From: Mixophyes australis
Lineage: Eukaryota; Chordata; Amphibia; Anura; Limnodynastidae
Length of the DNA stretch: 64,000 nt
Reading direction: 5' to 3'
Assembly: GCA_036250195.1 (NCBI GenBank)
Contig: JAVHZZ010000003.1
Location: forward strand, 59,809,289 to 59,873,288
This document shows, piece by piece, positions 32,465 to 44,947 of the stretch (position 1 is the first letter of the stretch; each line of letters opens with the position of its first letter). The notes under the pieces were generated by a model. It was not told the DNA's origin and made no database searches. It saw only the letters and a program-made list of their open reading frames with translations. The translations under genes were made by a program, and so were the position numbers.

Positions 32465-33529
32465 AAAATGGGTTCTCTATTGTTGGACATCCAATGAATA
32501 ATCACTGGTTTTAATAATGTCGTGTCGTCCACATTAAACTGTCCTTTATTTTTAAACTAGTATAATCGCTGTATTCCAGAACTGTTTTTGTGCTCCATGA
32601 GAATATATCAGCGATGGACAAAAGGCAGCCCTCCAAGCTAGGGACACCAAGAGAGGGGTGTTTTTGGGGGGGGGGGGGGGGGGGGGCTGTGTGCTCTAAT
32701 TACAGAGTTCCCTGTTACTTTGGCAACAAAGGTAAGCAATGTATGCCATAGGTATCATCTTTCAGAATTATTTATTTTTATCTTGTATGTTCATTTCCAT
32801 GTAGTCACTACCCAGTGCACCACTGATGGTTAGCTTACTGTTGCTATTTCCAAGGGTGTAACATTGCCCACACTAATGCTAACCTCAAAAAGGTTCCCCA
32901 GAGAAAGGGATCCAGGATTATATGTGTGATTAAAGCATGTGGGCAGAGGGACGCGTGTGAGTAATGCATTTTTCTATAGGAAGGTAGCCTAGTGCTTTTC
33001 ACCTGCTAGACATGTCCCCAATGATGCATGGCCACACCCCCTTTGACGGCGGCGCAGCGGCGGCACATGAGTTTACATGCTAATCACCTATAGGGGGCCC
33101 CATGAAGTTGCTGTTTCGAGGCCCAATTATTCCTTTTGGCAGCCCTGCCTACGGCCCCCAGCTCCTTCCTGCTTTATTATCAGATTTGATTGTTTTTACA
33201 GATGTTTTTTTTTCCTTTGATTAAATGTATTGTGTTTACCTTGTCACTGAGATTAAGGGTAATGTGCTGTTCTATTGTAAATTAATGGGCGACTCCCTGA
33301 AGTTTATCAGGTTTCCCATCACTGGTATATGTTTTCTTTCTAGACAGTAACTTGTTCTGACTTATTTTATCAAGGTTACCTTGTAAACCCTGTATCACTA
33401 TCGCATTGGAATGTATAAGTTGCTGTTTTCTCTTTGTACATATTTACTATACTGCACTGTCCAAGTAACTGCTCCAATTGCATCAGTGACATATTAACTC
33501 ACAAATGTAGTTTTACACATTAACCCTCA
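32465..33529. other. Intronic DNA with G-run and hAT-like debris
   Basis: A run of about 19 Gs lies at 32667-32685. Phrases such as GGCAGCCCTCCAAGCTAGGGACACC (32626) and GGCAGCCCTGCC (near 33140) look like hAT-family ends, but no matching pair was found. No gene seen. Confidence 0.35.
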
Positions 33530-34965
33530 GATGGTCTGCCTGTTCATTTATTGGATGGTCTGCCTGCCTGCGCGCGTACGAGATGGTCTGCCTGCCTGCG
33601 CGCGTACGAGATGGTCTGCCTGCCTGCGCGCGTACGAGATGGTCTGCCTGCCTGCGCGCGTACGAGATGGTCTGCCTGCCTGCCTGCGCGCGTACGAGAT
33701 GGTCTGCCTGCCTGCCTGCGCGCGTACGAGATGGTCTGCCTGCCTGCCTGCGCGCGTACGAGATGGTCTGCCTGCCTGCGCGTACGAGATGGTCTGCCTG
33801 CCTGCCTGCGCGTACGAGATGGTCTGCCTGCCTGCCTGCGCGTACGAGATGGTCTGCCTGCCTGCCTGCGCGTCCGAGATGGTCTGCCTGCCTGCGCGTC
33901 CGAGATGGTCTGCCTGCCTGCCTGCGCGTCCGAGACGGTCTGCCTGCCTGCCTGCGCGTCCGAGACGGTCTGCCTGCCTGCGCGTCCGAGACGGTCTGCC
34001 TGCCTGCCTGCGCGTCCGAGACGGTCTGCCTGCCTGCCTGCGCGTCCGAGACGGTCTGCCTGCCTGCCTGCGCGTCCGAGACGGTCGGCCTGCCTGCGCG
34101 CGTCCGAGACGGTCGGCCTGCCTGCGCGCGTCCGAGACGGTCGGCCTGCCTGCGCGCGTCCGAGACGGTCGGCCTGCCTGCGCGCGTCCGAGACGGTCGG
34201 CCTGCCTGCGCGCGTCCGAGACGGTCGGCCTGCCTGCGCGCGTCCGAGACGGTCGGCCTGCCTGCCTGCGCGTCCGAGACGGTCGGCCTGCCTGCCTGCG
34301 CGTCCGAGACGGTCTGCCTGCCTGCCTGCGCGTCCGAGACGGTCTGCCTGCCTGCCTGCGCGTCCGAGACGGTCTGCCTGCCTGCCTGCGCGTCCGAGAC
34401 GGTCTGCCTGCCTGCCTGCGCGTCCGAGACGGTCGGCCTGCCTGCCTGCGCGTCCGAGACGGTCGGCCTGCCTGCCTGCGCGTCCGAGACGGTCGGCCTG
34501 CCTGCCTGCGCGTCCGAGACGGTCGGCCTGCCTGCCTGCGCGTCCGAGACGGTCGGCCTGCCTGCCTGCGCGTCCGAGACGGTCGGCCTGCCTGCCTGCG
34601 CGTCCGAGACGGTCGGCCTGCCTGCCTGCGCGTCCGAGACGGTCGGCCTGCCTGCCTGCGCCCGAGACGGTCGGCCTGCCTGCGCGCGTCCGAGACGGTC
34701 GGCCTGCCTGCGCGCGTCCGAGACGGTCGGCCTGCCTGCGCGCGTCCGAGACGGTCGGCCTGCCTGCGCGCGTCCGAGACGGTCGGCCTGCCTGCGCGCG
34801 TCCGAGACGGTCGGCCTGCCTGCGCGCGTCCGAGACGGTCGGCCTGCCTGCGCGCGTCCGAGACGGTCGGCCTGCCTGCGCGCGTCCGAGACGGTCGGCC
34901 TGCCTGCGCGCGTCCGAGACGGTCGGCCTGCCTGCGCGCGTCCGAGACGGTCGGCCTGCCTGCGC
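33530..34965. repeat. CpG-rich minisatellite, about 50 units of 28-32 bp
   Basis: Unit type: GAGAYGGTCKG, then two or three CCTG, then CGCGCG or CGCG, then TMC. The period is 28 bp (for example 33555, 33583, 33611, 33639) or 30 bp when a third CCTG replaces a CG. Left units read TACGAGATGGTCTG, then TCCGAGATGGTCTG, then TCCGAGACGGTCTG, and right units TCCGAGACGGTCGG: a block-wise change along the array. No stop codons occur in several frames, giving overlapping false frames of 470-510 codons on both strands. Each unit holds four to six CpG sites. Confidence 0.95.
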
Positions 34966-35778
34966 ACCATTTGTGAAGGAGATGTCATTTCAAAATAATA
35001 TTTCTAGATTAAGTATGGAAATGGCTTTGACTGAAACTTCTTCCTATTTTAATGTTTGCTGTACTAGTAATGTGATTTTACTTCTGTGATTTCAGCCTCC
35101 AATTTGCTATGTTCTGCTCTGGCTGTCATTATGGTTATTGTTATTCATGAATGTATTTAGTAATCACACAGCTAATTCATAGTAATGGGTATTTATTTTC
35201 TTGTAGGTGATCGCTGTCCGTTAAAGGCTTATTCTTATTAGGTTTTGAAAGAGTGTGTGTGTGTGTGTGTGTATATTATATATATATATATATAATTTGT
35301 ATGTGTATATGATATAAATTTATTATTGGAGGGGAAGGACTTTAGGGTATGACATTGTTGCAGGAAACGCTTATAGCACATTTCTTCATTCATCTGTGAA
35401 TGGACCACAGAGTAGTGATTATTAGCCTGTTATCACTTACTAACGTGCTATGTCTACGTGGTGGTTTGATCATTGCATTAAGTCAGCATTGTGCCCACAC
35501 TAGTCTACCTGTTATGCTGTCGTAACCATCAAGTACCCAATAACAGCTAGGTGAGGACTTAACATGACTTATGGAGAATCAAATCATGACATGGCATACC
35601 CACTCCTACCCTCTGTTAGCATTCAGGGAATGCCCTATTGACAAGTAATATTTATTTTCATTTTAATGCTATATATGCTTGAGCCAAGCAAAAGTTAAAT
35701 ATCCTCTATGAACCACAATGTCTTTAGTAGCCAAATGATCATGGATATGGGCAAAAACTTGGGTTTATATACTTCATA
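34966..35778. other. Intronic DNA, no gene seen
   Basis: Includes a (GT)n(TA)n microsatellite at 35250-35293. Nothing else recognised. Confidence 0.3.
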
Positions 35779-36102
35779 AGCACGGTGGCTTATTGGTTAG
35801 CACTTCTGCCTCACAGCACTGGGGTCATGAGTTTGATTTCTGACCATGGCCTTATCTGTGTGGAGTTTGAATCTTCTACCCGTGTTTGCGTGGGTTTCCT
35901 CCGGGTGCTCCGGTTTCCTCCCACACTTCAAAAACATATTAGTAGGTTAATGGGCTGCTATCAAATTGACCCTAGTCTCTCTGTCTGTGTGTGTGTTATG
36001 GAGTTTAGACTGTAAGCTCTGTTGGGTCAGGGACTGATGTGAGTGAGTTCTCTGTACAGCGCTGCAGAATTAGTGGCGCTATATTAATAAATGATGATGA
36101 TT
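35779..36102 (+). repeat. tRNA-like SINE (full length)
   Basis: Head with A/B boxes (GTGGCTTATTGGTTAGCAC, GAGTTTGATTTC), body GGGTGCTCCGGTTTCCTCCCACACT, end GTACAGCGCTGCAGAATTAGTGGCGCTAT with ATGATGATGA tail. Confidence 0.8.
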
Positions 36103-38000
36103 AACTTTAAAGTGGAGGATCTCCCAGACATAGAAGTACTCATTTCTAATTAGCTCTTTACATAATTAATATTTCGGTCTAGTTGTGTATGGACCAGTGG
36201 TAGGTGACATATGGTTTATCTTTGGTAATTCTGTAATGGTCTGTGAATTATTCAGTGTGCCAATCAAGGTTCATTGCAGATTGTCATATGATGACCACGA
36301 AAAGGAGACCTAATGTTGATTAACAATTTGCCACAGTTTACCCACTGGTAAGTGTCGCCTGTCTCCCTCGGACCTCTGCAGGGTTTGCTATCCATAGATA
36401 AATAGATGTCAAAATCTAAAATGTATTTTGTTTGTTATTCAGTTGATTTCCCCCCCCCCCCCCCCCCCCCTCCATGTACCATGGAAACTGGTTTATTTGA
36501 CCTGATTGACCTTTCCCTGGGTTAGTTCTAGCACTCTGCTAAGGGCATTGGTATCAGAACTTGCCAGGTGTAACAGGCCGTCTAATCTACTGTCTCCATG
36601 TGACAGCCATTGTTAAGAAGTTAGCAGGGTGCCTGTATCATCTCATTGTGTTATTTAATCATTTGGAACATTTAACCAGCAAGATGGTTCCTTCTGTTTC
36701 TTGCAATATGATTTCCTTCACTCAGTCAAGGCTCTTGAGGCCGGACAGATGCAGTTTTACCAGCTGTACTAGGAAACGTCAATTAGTATCATCTTGTTAC
36801 GGGGCGTTTTTGGGTCCCTGTGCCATGGAAACTGGTTCATCACTGCGCTTACCAGATGGCTCCCAGTCTGCAGGGACCGCTCAGGAAGAGCTGCTAAGAT
36901 TTCAATTCCCTCAGCATTACATTTCACCTTCCTTAAGGGGAATTTAATGTACAGGACCTGACATGTCTTGAGACAAACAGTTTTACCCGTTTCTCATGCA
37001 TTGTGTTGAGAGTTCCTGCATGATGGCTCGTAAGGAAGAATTCCTAAATCTAGTTGCAACAAAAGGACCTATTCAGATTTCACCCACTAGAACACAAGAG
37101 CCCGCAGCGTGTTTTGTGCCATGTGCTACTCCGGTTCCAGATATTTAATTATTGGATTCTGCTCCCAAAATCTAACACAAAGTCTGTTTGTGTATGTTGT
37201 AATGGAACATCTGTGTTACCCGCGTGTCTGTGGACAATTCCCTTTCTCACACAGCACATTTGTCATATGCAACTCTTATATAAGTTATCCGCTGTGTTAA
37301 AAGTGTTGCAATGTACAGAAATACTGTTCTAGAGCACACACCGTTGACCAAGACGGTCTGCCTGCTAATATTTGCGACTTGTAGAAATGAGGCTGATGCA
37401 TTGCAGGACTTCTCTGGTCGAGAAGAAATACGTCCGCGGTCAGCCGCACCAGTATAAATGTACTTTATAAATATTAAAAGTGCAAGTGGTATTGGCATTT
37501 ATCCTTACTAGTACAAATATGTATATATTCAGCACAGCAGAATTAGGAGTGTAGGTTCATATTTTTATCAAAACTTTTAAGCTTGCAAATGTCAAGAGTC
37601 ATCCTTTTTTGTCCCCAATATGGACCTTGGTCTGTGCAAAGGAAATTAGATTGTAAGCTGCAGAAGGGAGCAGACTGAATAATCTGTTTTTTTGCATTGT
37701 GTTCTAAAATATATATTATTGCTGCAGTTTGTCATTCCATTAAGATCTTGAGATTTAACAAAAGTAAGAAATTTCACACCAGGAACATATGCTTACACCA
37801 CAGATGTTGGCTGTATAGTATTAAAAGGAGGCCAGTTTTGTTGGTTAAATTGCTCCACTTGGTATGTGCACTGAGGTTTGTTTAGTGCAAACGTCGCATG
37901 GAAAACCTTAATCGGTGACCTTGATTAGTTGCTAAGGACAAATAATCATTGAGTCAAAGGGGGGGGAACATTTTTACTAACCATAATTTGATGCCAGCTA
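36103..38000. other. Intronic DNA, no gene recognised
   Basis: A run of about 20 Cs lies at 36451-36470. A 128-codon + frame at 36561-36947 has no protein motif. A lone AGACGGTCTGCCTGC (37351-37365) equals a unit of the 33530 minisatellite. No repeat family is otherwise evident. Confidence 0.3.
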
Positions 38001-38632
38001 GGCTGGGTACACACTACAGCATTTTCCAACCAATCTGTTATCTACAACGATTTTACCAACGTCTGGGACTTGATGACTGATGCTTTGGAACGACTACCGT
38101 TCATTGTCTAAAGCTGGGTACACACTACAGAAATTTCGACCAACTTTTTATGCCAAGCGATTTTTACATGCGACCGATGGTCCGAGCGCTCGGTCCATGG
38201 ACTGCATACACACTAGCCTTGTTTAGGACGATAGAGGGAAGATCGGACGTCCCAGAAGCGACTTTTTACAGCCATGTTGTCGTGAGCAATGACTGTAATT
38301 TCTTACTCACTGTTGTGGATCAGTCGGAAGTTTATACACACTACACAGCGGAAACGAGATTGGAACGAAAATATTAAACGGTGCGACCAACCAAATGAGG
38401 CGATAATCGTACATTTGGGCAGACTTATGACCATCATGTAACTGTACACACTGACCCGACTTTTGAACGAGTGGTCGTATGTCGGCTGTTTCAGCCGCTT
38501 ATTGGACGAAAACAGTGTAGTGTGTACCCAGCTTAAGTGTACACACTAATGCAATATTGGGCAACATGGTTGTTTATTGGGTGATTGGCCCGATAGTTAG
38601 TTGGCTGAAAACATTATAGGGTGTACCCAGCC
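38001..38632. mobile_element. Outer Harbinger-like MITE, split by a younger relative
   Basis: GGCTGGGTACACACTACAGC at 38001 and GGGTGTACCCAGCC ending at 38632 are inverted termini of one element. It is interrupted between 38109 and 38536 by the element below. Its own target duplication is not clear. Confidence 0.65.
38112..38533. mobile_element. Harbinger-like MITE, 422 bp, TAA duplication
   Basis: Termini AGCTGGGTACACACTACAG and GTAGTGTGTACCCAGCT are inverted repeats. TAA flanks both ends (38109-38111 and 38534-38536), the 3-bp duplication usual for PIF/Harbinger. An inverted, closely similar copy is at 59165-59585. A 75-codon internal frame is shared by both but has no protein motif. Confidence 0.8.
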
Positions 38633-39021
38633 TTAGAAAGGTTTTTGTGTGTTTTGGTAGGTCAATGTTGTTTGTTTTACTGGAGGTTTTTGTGTTCTAG
38701 GCAGACTGAGATAAAATACTACAGACAACAATGGTTTATCTGCTGCATACAGAACTTTCAGCAAATACTAATTGACCTGAACATTTTAGAGAAGGTCATC
38801 TTCTAGCCACTCTTGTGCCAAGCGTAGGACCACCCAACGTGTGGCCAGGTTTGATGGGCAGGGCTAGGAAAAGCCCAGAAAGTTTACTTGTTAAGTATTT
38901 AATATTCATTATTTGTGATTTATTATTGGTAATAAAAATATTTTTTTTGTACTTATAGAGCACCAACATATTACATGCTCTGCACAGTCGGAGGATGTGT
39001 GATCCTTCATGTACCTCACTG

Positions 39022-39085
39022 CACCCAGTGATGCTTACAATCTAATCCACACAGGGGTGGATTAGATGGTAAGCATCACTGGGTG
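39022..39085 (+). repeat. Near-perfect 29-bp hairpin with 6-nt loop
   Basis: The left arm 39022-39050 and the right arm 39057-39085 pair at 28 of 29 positions. The arms contain CAGTGATGCTTACAATCTAA and its complement. The short GCTTACAATCTAA phrase also appears in the SINE tails, so the hairpin may derive from a rearranged SINE-like repeat. As hs6st1 is transcribed on the + strand, it would fold in the pre-mRNA. Confidence 0.85.
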
Positions 39086-39193
39086 AGTTTTTGCAGAGGT
39101 CAAACGTTCCAGTGATTACAATATTCAAGTTGCACTTTTGTTGTATGTTTTGTACTGCATGAGTTAATTTGCTGAATTAGTAGCCTGTAAATT

Positions 39194-40094
39194 AGAAATG
39201 TTCACTGATCCCCGTGTTCTGGTTTTGGATCTGGATTAACTTCGTGTTTTGGATCCCATTTTTTTTTTTTTTTTTTTTTTTTTTCCCCCCCCGCCTACTT
39301 TATTATTGACCTTAATAACCCTAATTTCAAGTTGTTTGCAGTCAATTTTGACCACCTCACAGGTCACAATATTATTTTCATACCCTTTCAAACAAAGACT
39401 ACAGCAACCTGGATGGATGGTAAGCGACAGAGCAATGACACAAACACACGGCAGTTCCTAGCACATCTAGGAAACATTGGCACACAGCAGTGTCTGAAGA
39501 AAAGTGGTGCAATTGGCAATGGATCTCGCCTTTTGTGTTTTACCTATATAACACAGTACAATGTGACTGCAGATTTAGAAGACCAAGCCTGCCAGACCTA
39601 TTTCTATTTCAGCAATGACAATTAGCAATTGAGCGCTCCTGAATGTCACTGGAGACTTTGAAGAACACTGCTACCCCTCCTATTTCTATTCTACCTATGA
39701 CGCTGCCCAACTGCACTAGAGACTACCAAGAACTGTGCTACCCCTTCTGTGTCCCTCTGTGAAATGGCGCTGGATCACCGTGGAGGGAGTTGCTTATAGA
39801 ATCTAAAGCTTGCGAGATCCAATGACATAACAATGACGTTTTGTCTCGTTTTCAATTCAGAGGGCATTCAAAGTACCGAGCCGGCTCGACTCTGTACTCG
39901 GATCTGCCAAGTTCGGTTCTCGGGGAACCGAGCGTGGGCATCTGTACTGTAAATAAAACTGGAATGACCATGTTCTCCCTCAGATTGGAACACTTAAGGC
40001 TAAATACTGCTGGAGAAACACCTTAAATTTTATAGCTAAATGCGAAATGAGGTGAATATTTCCCTGAACGATTTTGAAAATTTCACTCATCTCT
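39194..40094. mobile_element. Dispersed repeat of unknown class
   Basis: Starts with TGTTCACTGATCCCCGTGTTCTGG and ends with CGATTTTGAAAATTTCACTCATCTCT, end phrases recurring near 9121 and 43160-43203. The interior includes a T-run (39259-39284) and CGAGCCGGCTCG (39878-39889). No transposase motif seen. Confidence 0.4.
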
Positions 40095-40790
40095 GCTAAA
40101 AACTTTTATCAGCAGAAACATATGTTGTAGAAGTGAGTTGAAGGCAACAGCTGCTGCCTCTGGACGACTTCATTTCGTACACCGAGGTTTACAGCAAACC
40201 GTGAAGAAATACATTTTTCTGCGAAGCCGTCTACTTAACTCTGTGTTGGATGAAACCAAATAAAGCCAGAGGGCTTTTTGGCTTTCAAGTGTAGGTTTCT
40301 GTTTAGTAAGTAGACACTATACCGTCACGTCACTTTGTTCTTGTGTTATGTTCATAAATGCATACATCTATCGAATACCTTTTTTACTTTAATAATTATA
40401 TTTTCCTCTCAAAGTGCACCCTAGGATTGCACATACATTTTATTGTTTCAAATAATATTCAAAAGAATGCGGTGTATGAATTTAGTAGAAAGCTGTCACA
40501 AATTGCATTATTGAGGTCACTGGTTCTCTGTGAATCAATTGGTTGTTTCCTCATGAATATTTACTTGTTCAACCTACAAAATGGCTGATTTTACTGTGTC
40601 AGAGCAAATGCACTTTTATGTTTTAATTCATAAGATTATATAGCCTGATTGGATAAATGGTGCTTTACAGAGTACAGGGAACACTATACCATACTGGGGG
40701 ATAAATACAAGTGCAGTACTTGAGGAAACTGAACAACAAGTTCCCCTCCCTGAGGCTATTGCAGTCTAATTACGTTGGAAGCAAACATTT
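40095..40790. other. Intronic DNA, no gene seen
   Basis: AT-rich, no repeat recognised. Confidence 0.3.
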
Positions 40791-40933
40791 GTCTCCCTCT
40801 CTGTCTATGTCTATGTGTGAGTATGTGTCTATATTAGGGAATTTAGACTGTAAGCTCCAATGGGGCAGGGACTGATGTGAATGAGTTCTCTGTACAGCGC
40901 TGCGGAATTAGTGGCGCTATATAAATGATGATT
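40791..40933 (+). repeat. tRNA-like SINE, 3' half
   Basis: Begins at GTCTCCCTCTCTGTCTATG and runs through TAGACTGTAAGCTCCAATGG, GTACAGCGCTGCGGAATTAG and an ATGATGATT tail. The head is missing. Confidence 0.75.
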
Positions 40934-41670
40934 TTGTTGGTTTAGTTATGCGAACCACTGGGGTTTCAAGCGTGAACCTTCAAATGTTATACCGTGGCCG
41001 TCAATCCCTGTTACTTGGCAGCTCTGTACCATGAACCCCATTTGTTGAGCAGGTAACGTTTACACACACTGTCCATGTGTTTGAATTCAAGTGTTAGTTT
41101 TTATGAGCATTACACAAAATACAGACTTCTATGATCTAATTGACTAGCTAATTCCGAGGGTTTTTGGGAACTGAATATGGAATCTTTTGGAATCCTCTAC
41201 TTCTATGTGCTGGAGACAGTGTTGGGCCACTCTGACCCTCACGGATTCGATAAACTGTCTGTAATGATAGGTTACACAAACAACCATGTCTGCCTAGAAG
41301 CCATTGGACTGCCAAAAAATCCTTCCTGATGACCTTTGAAAGGGAAATGCAGATAGAATGTGTTTTTTTTTTTGTTTGTTTTTCTCCTTCAATATTGTGA
41401 AACATCCCCTGCTACTGCTTTTTTTTTTTTTTTTTTTGTTTTTGTTTTTTTTGTTTTACTAAGTATTTTGGTTAGTTATCAACATACTTCAGATATGACT
41501 CATGATGGCAGCCATTTTGTCCTACTGCAAAACTCTGTCAGGAGAAACTGATTTTTAGAATGACTGTGTGTGTGTGTATATATGTGTATGTATGTTTGTA
41601 TATATATATGTATATGTGTGTGTAGATATGTGTATGTATGTTTGTATATATATATGTATATGTGTGTGTG

Positions 41671-41717
<47 letters not shown>

Positions 41718-44142
41718 TTTTACACACACAAATGTGCCAATGTAGAATTATATTTATATTATGTGCTAAGCTTATATATTAGGGCATGTCTGCAAGTTGT
41801 CAGCGAAAATTTGTTAGGATAGAGGTTAAAATTGTCCGTTTTATTGGCTTTTTTTTTTTTTCCTTTCTTTCTAAACAATGTTTATAGGACAACCGTGCAG
41901 AAACACATCTACAAAGGTGTGCCAGGCATGTTTACATGCCATGTGAATACATGTGATGTGTATCTGTCAGCTGGTTACTATGTATTGATACACTGGGTTA
42001 CGCAGTAAAAGCATGTGGTAACTAGAACAACACCGTAACTACACACACATTTGGGACAGGTCATAGTGTGATACACAAGTGGGTGAGGAATCTGCCTGGT
42101 GCGCCTGCTGCAGCTGGAGGGAAGAGGATTCTGGTATGAAGTGATAGTCTGGGGTCACCAATGACACAAAGAAACACACCTACCTTCCCTCGCACACACT
42201 TTTGCACACATGTATTGCACCAGAGATGAGTTAATAATCAGTGTTTGTGAATGGGGATTTTGGCCAGGTATGACAAGTGTAATCCTAATATCAGGACCCT
42301 GAATTCTAGGGAAATCATTTTCCAATCTCTAGAACTGAGATTGTACTGAGACAATCGGTACACATGATGATGTATTATTAGGAGATGGTGTGATTGGGAA
42401 GATGTATTATCTGATCCATGTCTGATCTAGTCTAGATTGGCTCATATACACCCAATGAATACACTAATCTTAGCCGAGCAGCACAAGGAATTGGATGAAG
42501 TAGAAATTCGTTGGCAGATTGCACTTCATGGTGGAACAAGCAATGGGGGACGTTCCGGTGGTAGTTTTGAAGCTCCCCTTTTGCTTAATACTTCTATACA
42601 ATGTCCTGCCACACGATATTTGTAAATTACGCATTTTGCTTCATTTATAATCTACAAGCAGGGTCACTCAGCGTTGAGCAGGTCCGGTTTGTAATGTGTA
42701 GCAGTTTTTACATATTGCCAGATTATTTTGTAATTAGACCAGAAATGCTATTTAGAAAATGTTGCTGTTATGCTGAGGTTTCTTTCCTGCAGTCAAACAA
42801 TGGTTTACAGCACAAAAATGTTTTCAATATTTCTCACTATGTGGTCTAATACCTTACTTTTTCGATACTAAATAACAAGGTAAAGCTGCCAAATGTTAGA
42901 TAGAGCTGTGAAAGCTATCTGCCCAACAAACAAACTTCTCCATAGGTTGTGTGTGTATATGTGTGTGTAAATATATATATTTACACATTACACACTCACT
43001 CTTCTCTAATACAACATCAGTGTCCATTCGTTCTGCTGTGTGGAATGGTTTTGGTATAATAAGCGAGTAATCCGGCATGAACACAAACCCTAATGGGACA
43101 TCCATGTGGAACATTTAAGTCCAAATTCCAGAAACGTGAGAAATTTTGAAGCCAAATGTGCAGGATATTTCCCAGAACTGTTTTGAAGACTTCGCCCATC
43201 TCTGGTATGAAGATAATGTGGCTCTGCCCTTTTCTATTCCATATCCTGTTAGCTGCATGTAGCCTGCTATGGCAGAGCCACCCAAGGTTACCACTCAACG
43301 TGGTCGTCCATCAAAGTGCTGCTGTTCATATTTCTCTCCAGAAAACAGAATAAGATCTGCTAGTGAGATGTAAAGGGACACAGATAACTAGGCGATGTTA
43401 CGTTCCACACTGGGTGACAGAACTTTAATCACAACCAAACTTTATAAGAGGACAGTATCCAGCTGGTTTTGGGCTGCAGTAAACCTATGTTTAAGATGAA
43501 AAGCATCCGGGGGGATGTCAGACTTCTATTAAAATACGTAAAGTAAAGCACACACTTGAAGTAAGCCTTATTGCTGGTGAACAGATGCCTGTAATACTGT
43601 ACCAGCTGTTGCTACAAATGTATGGAAAATGTTCTCCGTTTGACACCTTGATAACAAACTGATGCAGCTGTCAGTGATGTTATGATGATGCAGAATGTTA
43701 TAAATCAGCTGCTGTGTGGAAATATTAAAGTGCTAATGGATATGGAGAATTTGCAAGGCAGAATTTTATATTTAAAACTTTTTTTTTTTTTTGTTGTATT
43801 CAGTGGAAGAGGAACGGAGTCGCCCCCCCCCCTTTTGTTATTGTTTAACATCGCTTCTACTAATTTTTTTTTTTTTCTTTTTTTTTTAGTATAGGTCTAA
43901 AATGTCCCAAATGCCAAGATGTCCAAATGGTGTAAATATATTTGCCTCATTATATCCCTTGGATCTCCCCTTGTTGCTTATGGCTATGTACATTCACAGA
44001 TACCGTGAGCTCGGACACTAGAATTGTGGTTCAGCCCAAGCACCATGCAATTGATTTGGACGTATAATACATTTTGAACAGTGTGGGTTTTCTTTTTTTT
44101 TTTTTTTTTTGTGCTTTAAATTTATTTCTTAGTATGTACACA
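40934..44142. other. Intronic DNA with microsatellites, no gene seen
   Basis: T-rich runs at 41361-41375 and 41419-41455. A GT/TATG/TA compound microsatellite lies at 41565-41715. A perfect 24-bp palindrome (TGTGTAAATATA core) spans 42964-42987. A repeat-end phrase lies at 43160-43203. Homopolymers lie at 43780-43792, 43826-43834 and 43866-43888. Many short frames, none with motifs. Confidence 0.35.
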
Positions 44143-44947
44143 TTAGGGGCCTAGTTCATCTTCGTTCGCAACTTGCATTTTAAAAATGAGCAGGGAACTT
44201 GAGTAGTTCCGCTTGAATTTGAATTCAAGCGGATCTCCGTATACATTTCCATTTGGATCAGGGTATAACTATGCTCTCTTACTTGGCAAAGAAGAATGCA
44301 TGCACATTTTTTTTATTATTTTTTTTAACAATTATTTTTATTGTTTATAGTATTTTTTTGAATAGTAAATGCATAAATTAGGATATCCTTAATGCGTACT
44401 GTTCATAACGTCTTTTATAGGCAATCTTGCTTGCATACACGTGTTCTGTGCTAGCTAGTGGAAAAGCAAGGACTGTGCCCTGACCGTGAGGACTGTGCCC
44501 TGACCGTGAGGACTGTGCCCTGACCGTGAGGACTGTGCCCTGACCGTGAGGACTGTGCCCTGACCGTGAGGACTGTGCCCTGACCGTGAGGACTGTGCCC
44601 TGACCGTGAGGACTGTGCCCTGACCGTGAGGACTGTCAGTCGACAATTGGCATCTGCCCCGTAGCTGGTGCAAATGATACGACTAAAAAACACGTACTTA
44701 AGAGAAATCCAGGACTTGAATCAGCCACGTCTACACTGGCACACCTCTAATGTACATCGCCTACGCTCATCTGCCCCTTCCCTACCCCCCCAGTCCTGCC
44801 CTTCAAGTTGTAGGCAGTGGAAGGTGTCGTTTGCGTTCGGACATGAATTGCGTGCCATTGGCGTAACTGTTTCTAAGCAGGTGCAGAGCTGTCTCACGCG
44901 AGACACTGCACACAACAGGAATTATGTCCTAAGGTAAATCGGGCCCT
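44143..44947. mobile_element. DNA transposon copy 2 of family A, probable TA duplication
   Basis: Left end TTAGGGGCCTAGTTCATC and right end GGTAAATCGGGCCCTA are inverted. TA abuts both, as in Tc1/mariner-type MITEs. It is collinear with the LINE-split copy at 14403-16100. A perfect palindrome CCGCTTGAATT-TG-AATTCAAGCGG core lies at 44209-44232. An 8-unit tandem repeat has expanded inside it. Confidence 0.6.
44471..44636. repeat. Perfect 20-bp tandem repeat, eight units plus a partial
   Basis: GACTGTGCCCTGACCGTGAG repeats at exact 20-bp steps from 44471 to 44630 without a single mismatch, then breaks off at GACTGT. The related family copy near 15840-15870 has only a single diverged site here. 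Confidence 0.97.

Noticed and set aside
33513..35089. Overlapping open frames of 470-510 codons on both strands, Arg/Ala/Cys-rich
   Set aside because: Tandem-repeat artefact in several frames at once, with no promoter, domain or codon bias.
36561..36947. 128-codon + frame in intron
   Set aside because: No protein family features, no strong flanking splice sites noted, and length is not exceptional for this amount of DNA.
38150..38377. 75-codon frame also present at 59321-59521 minus
   Set aside because: Shared only because both lie in the same MITE family; no protein motif.
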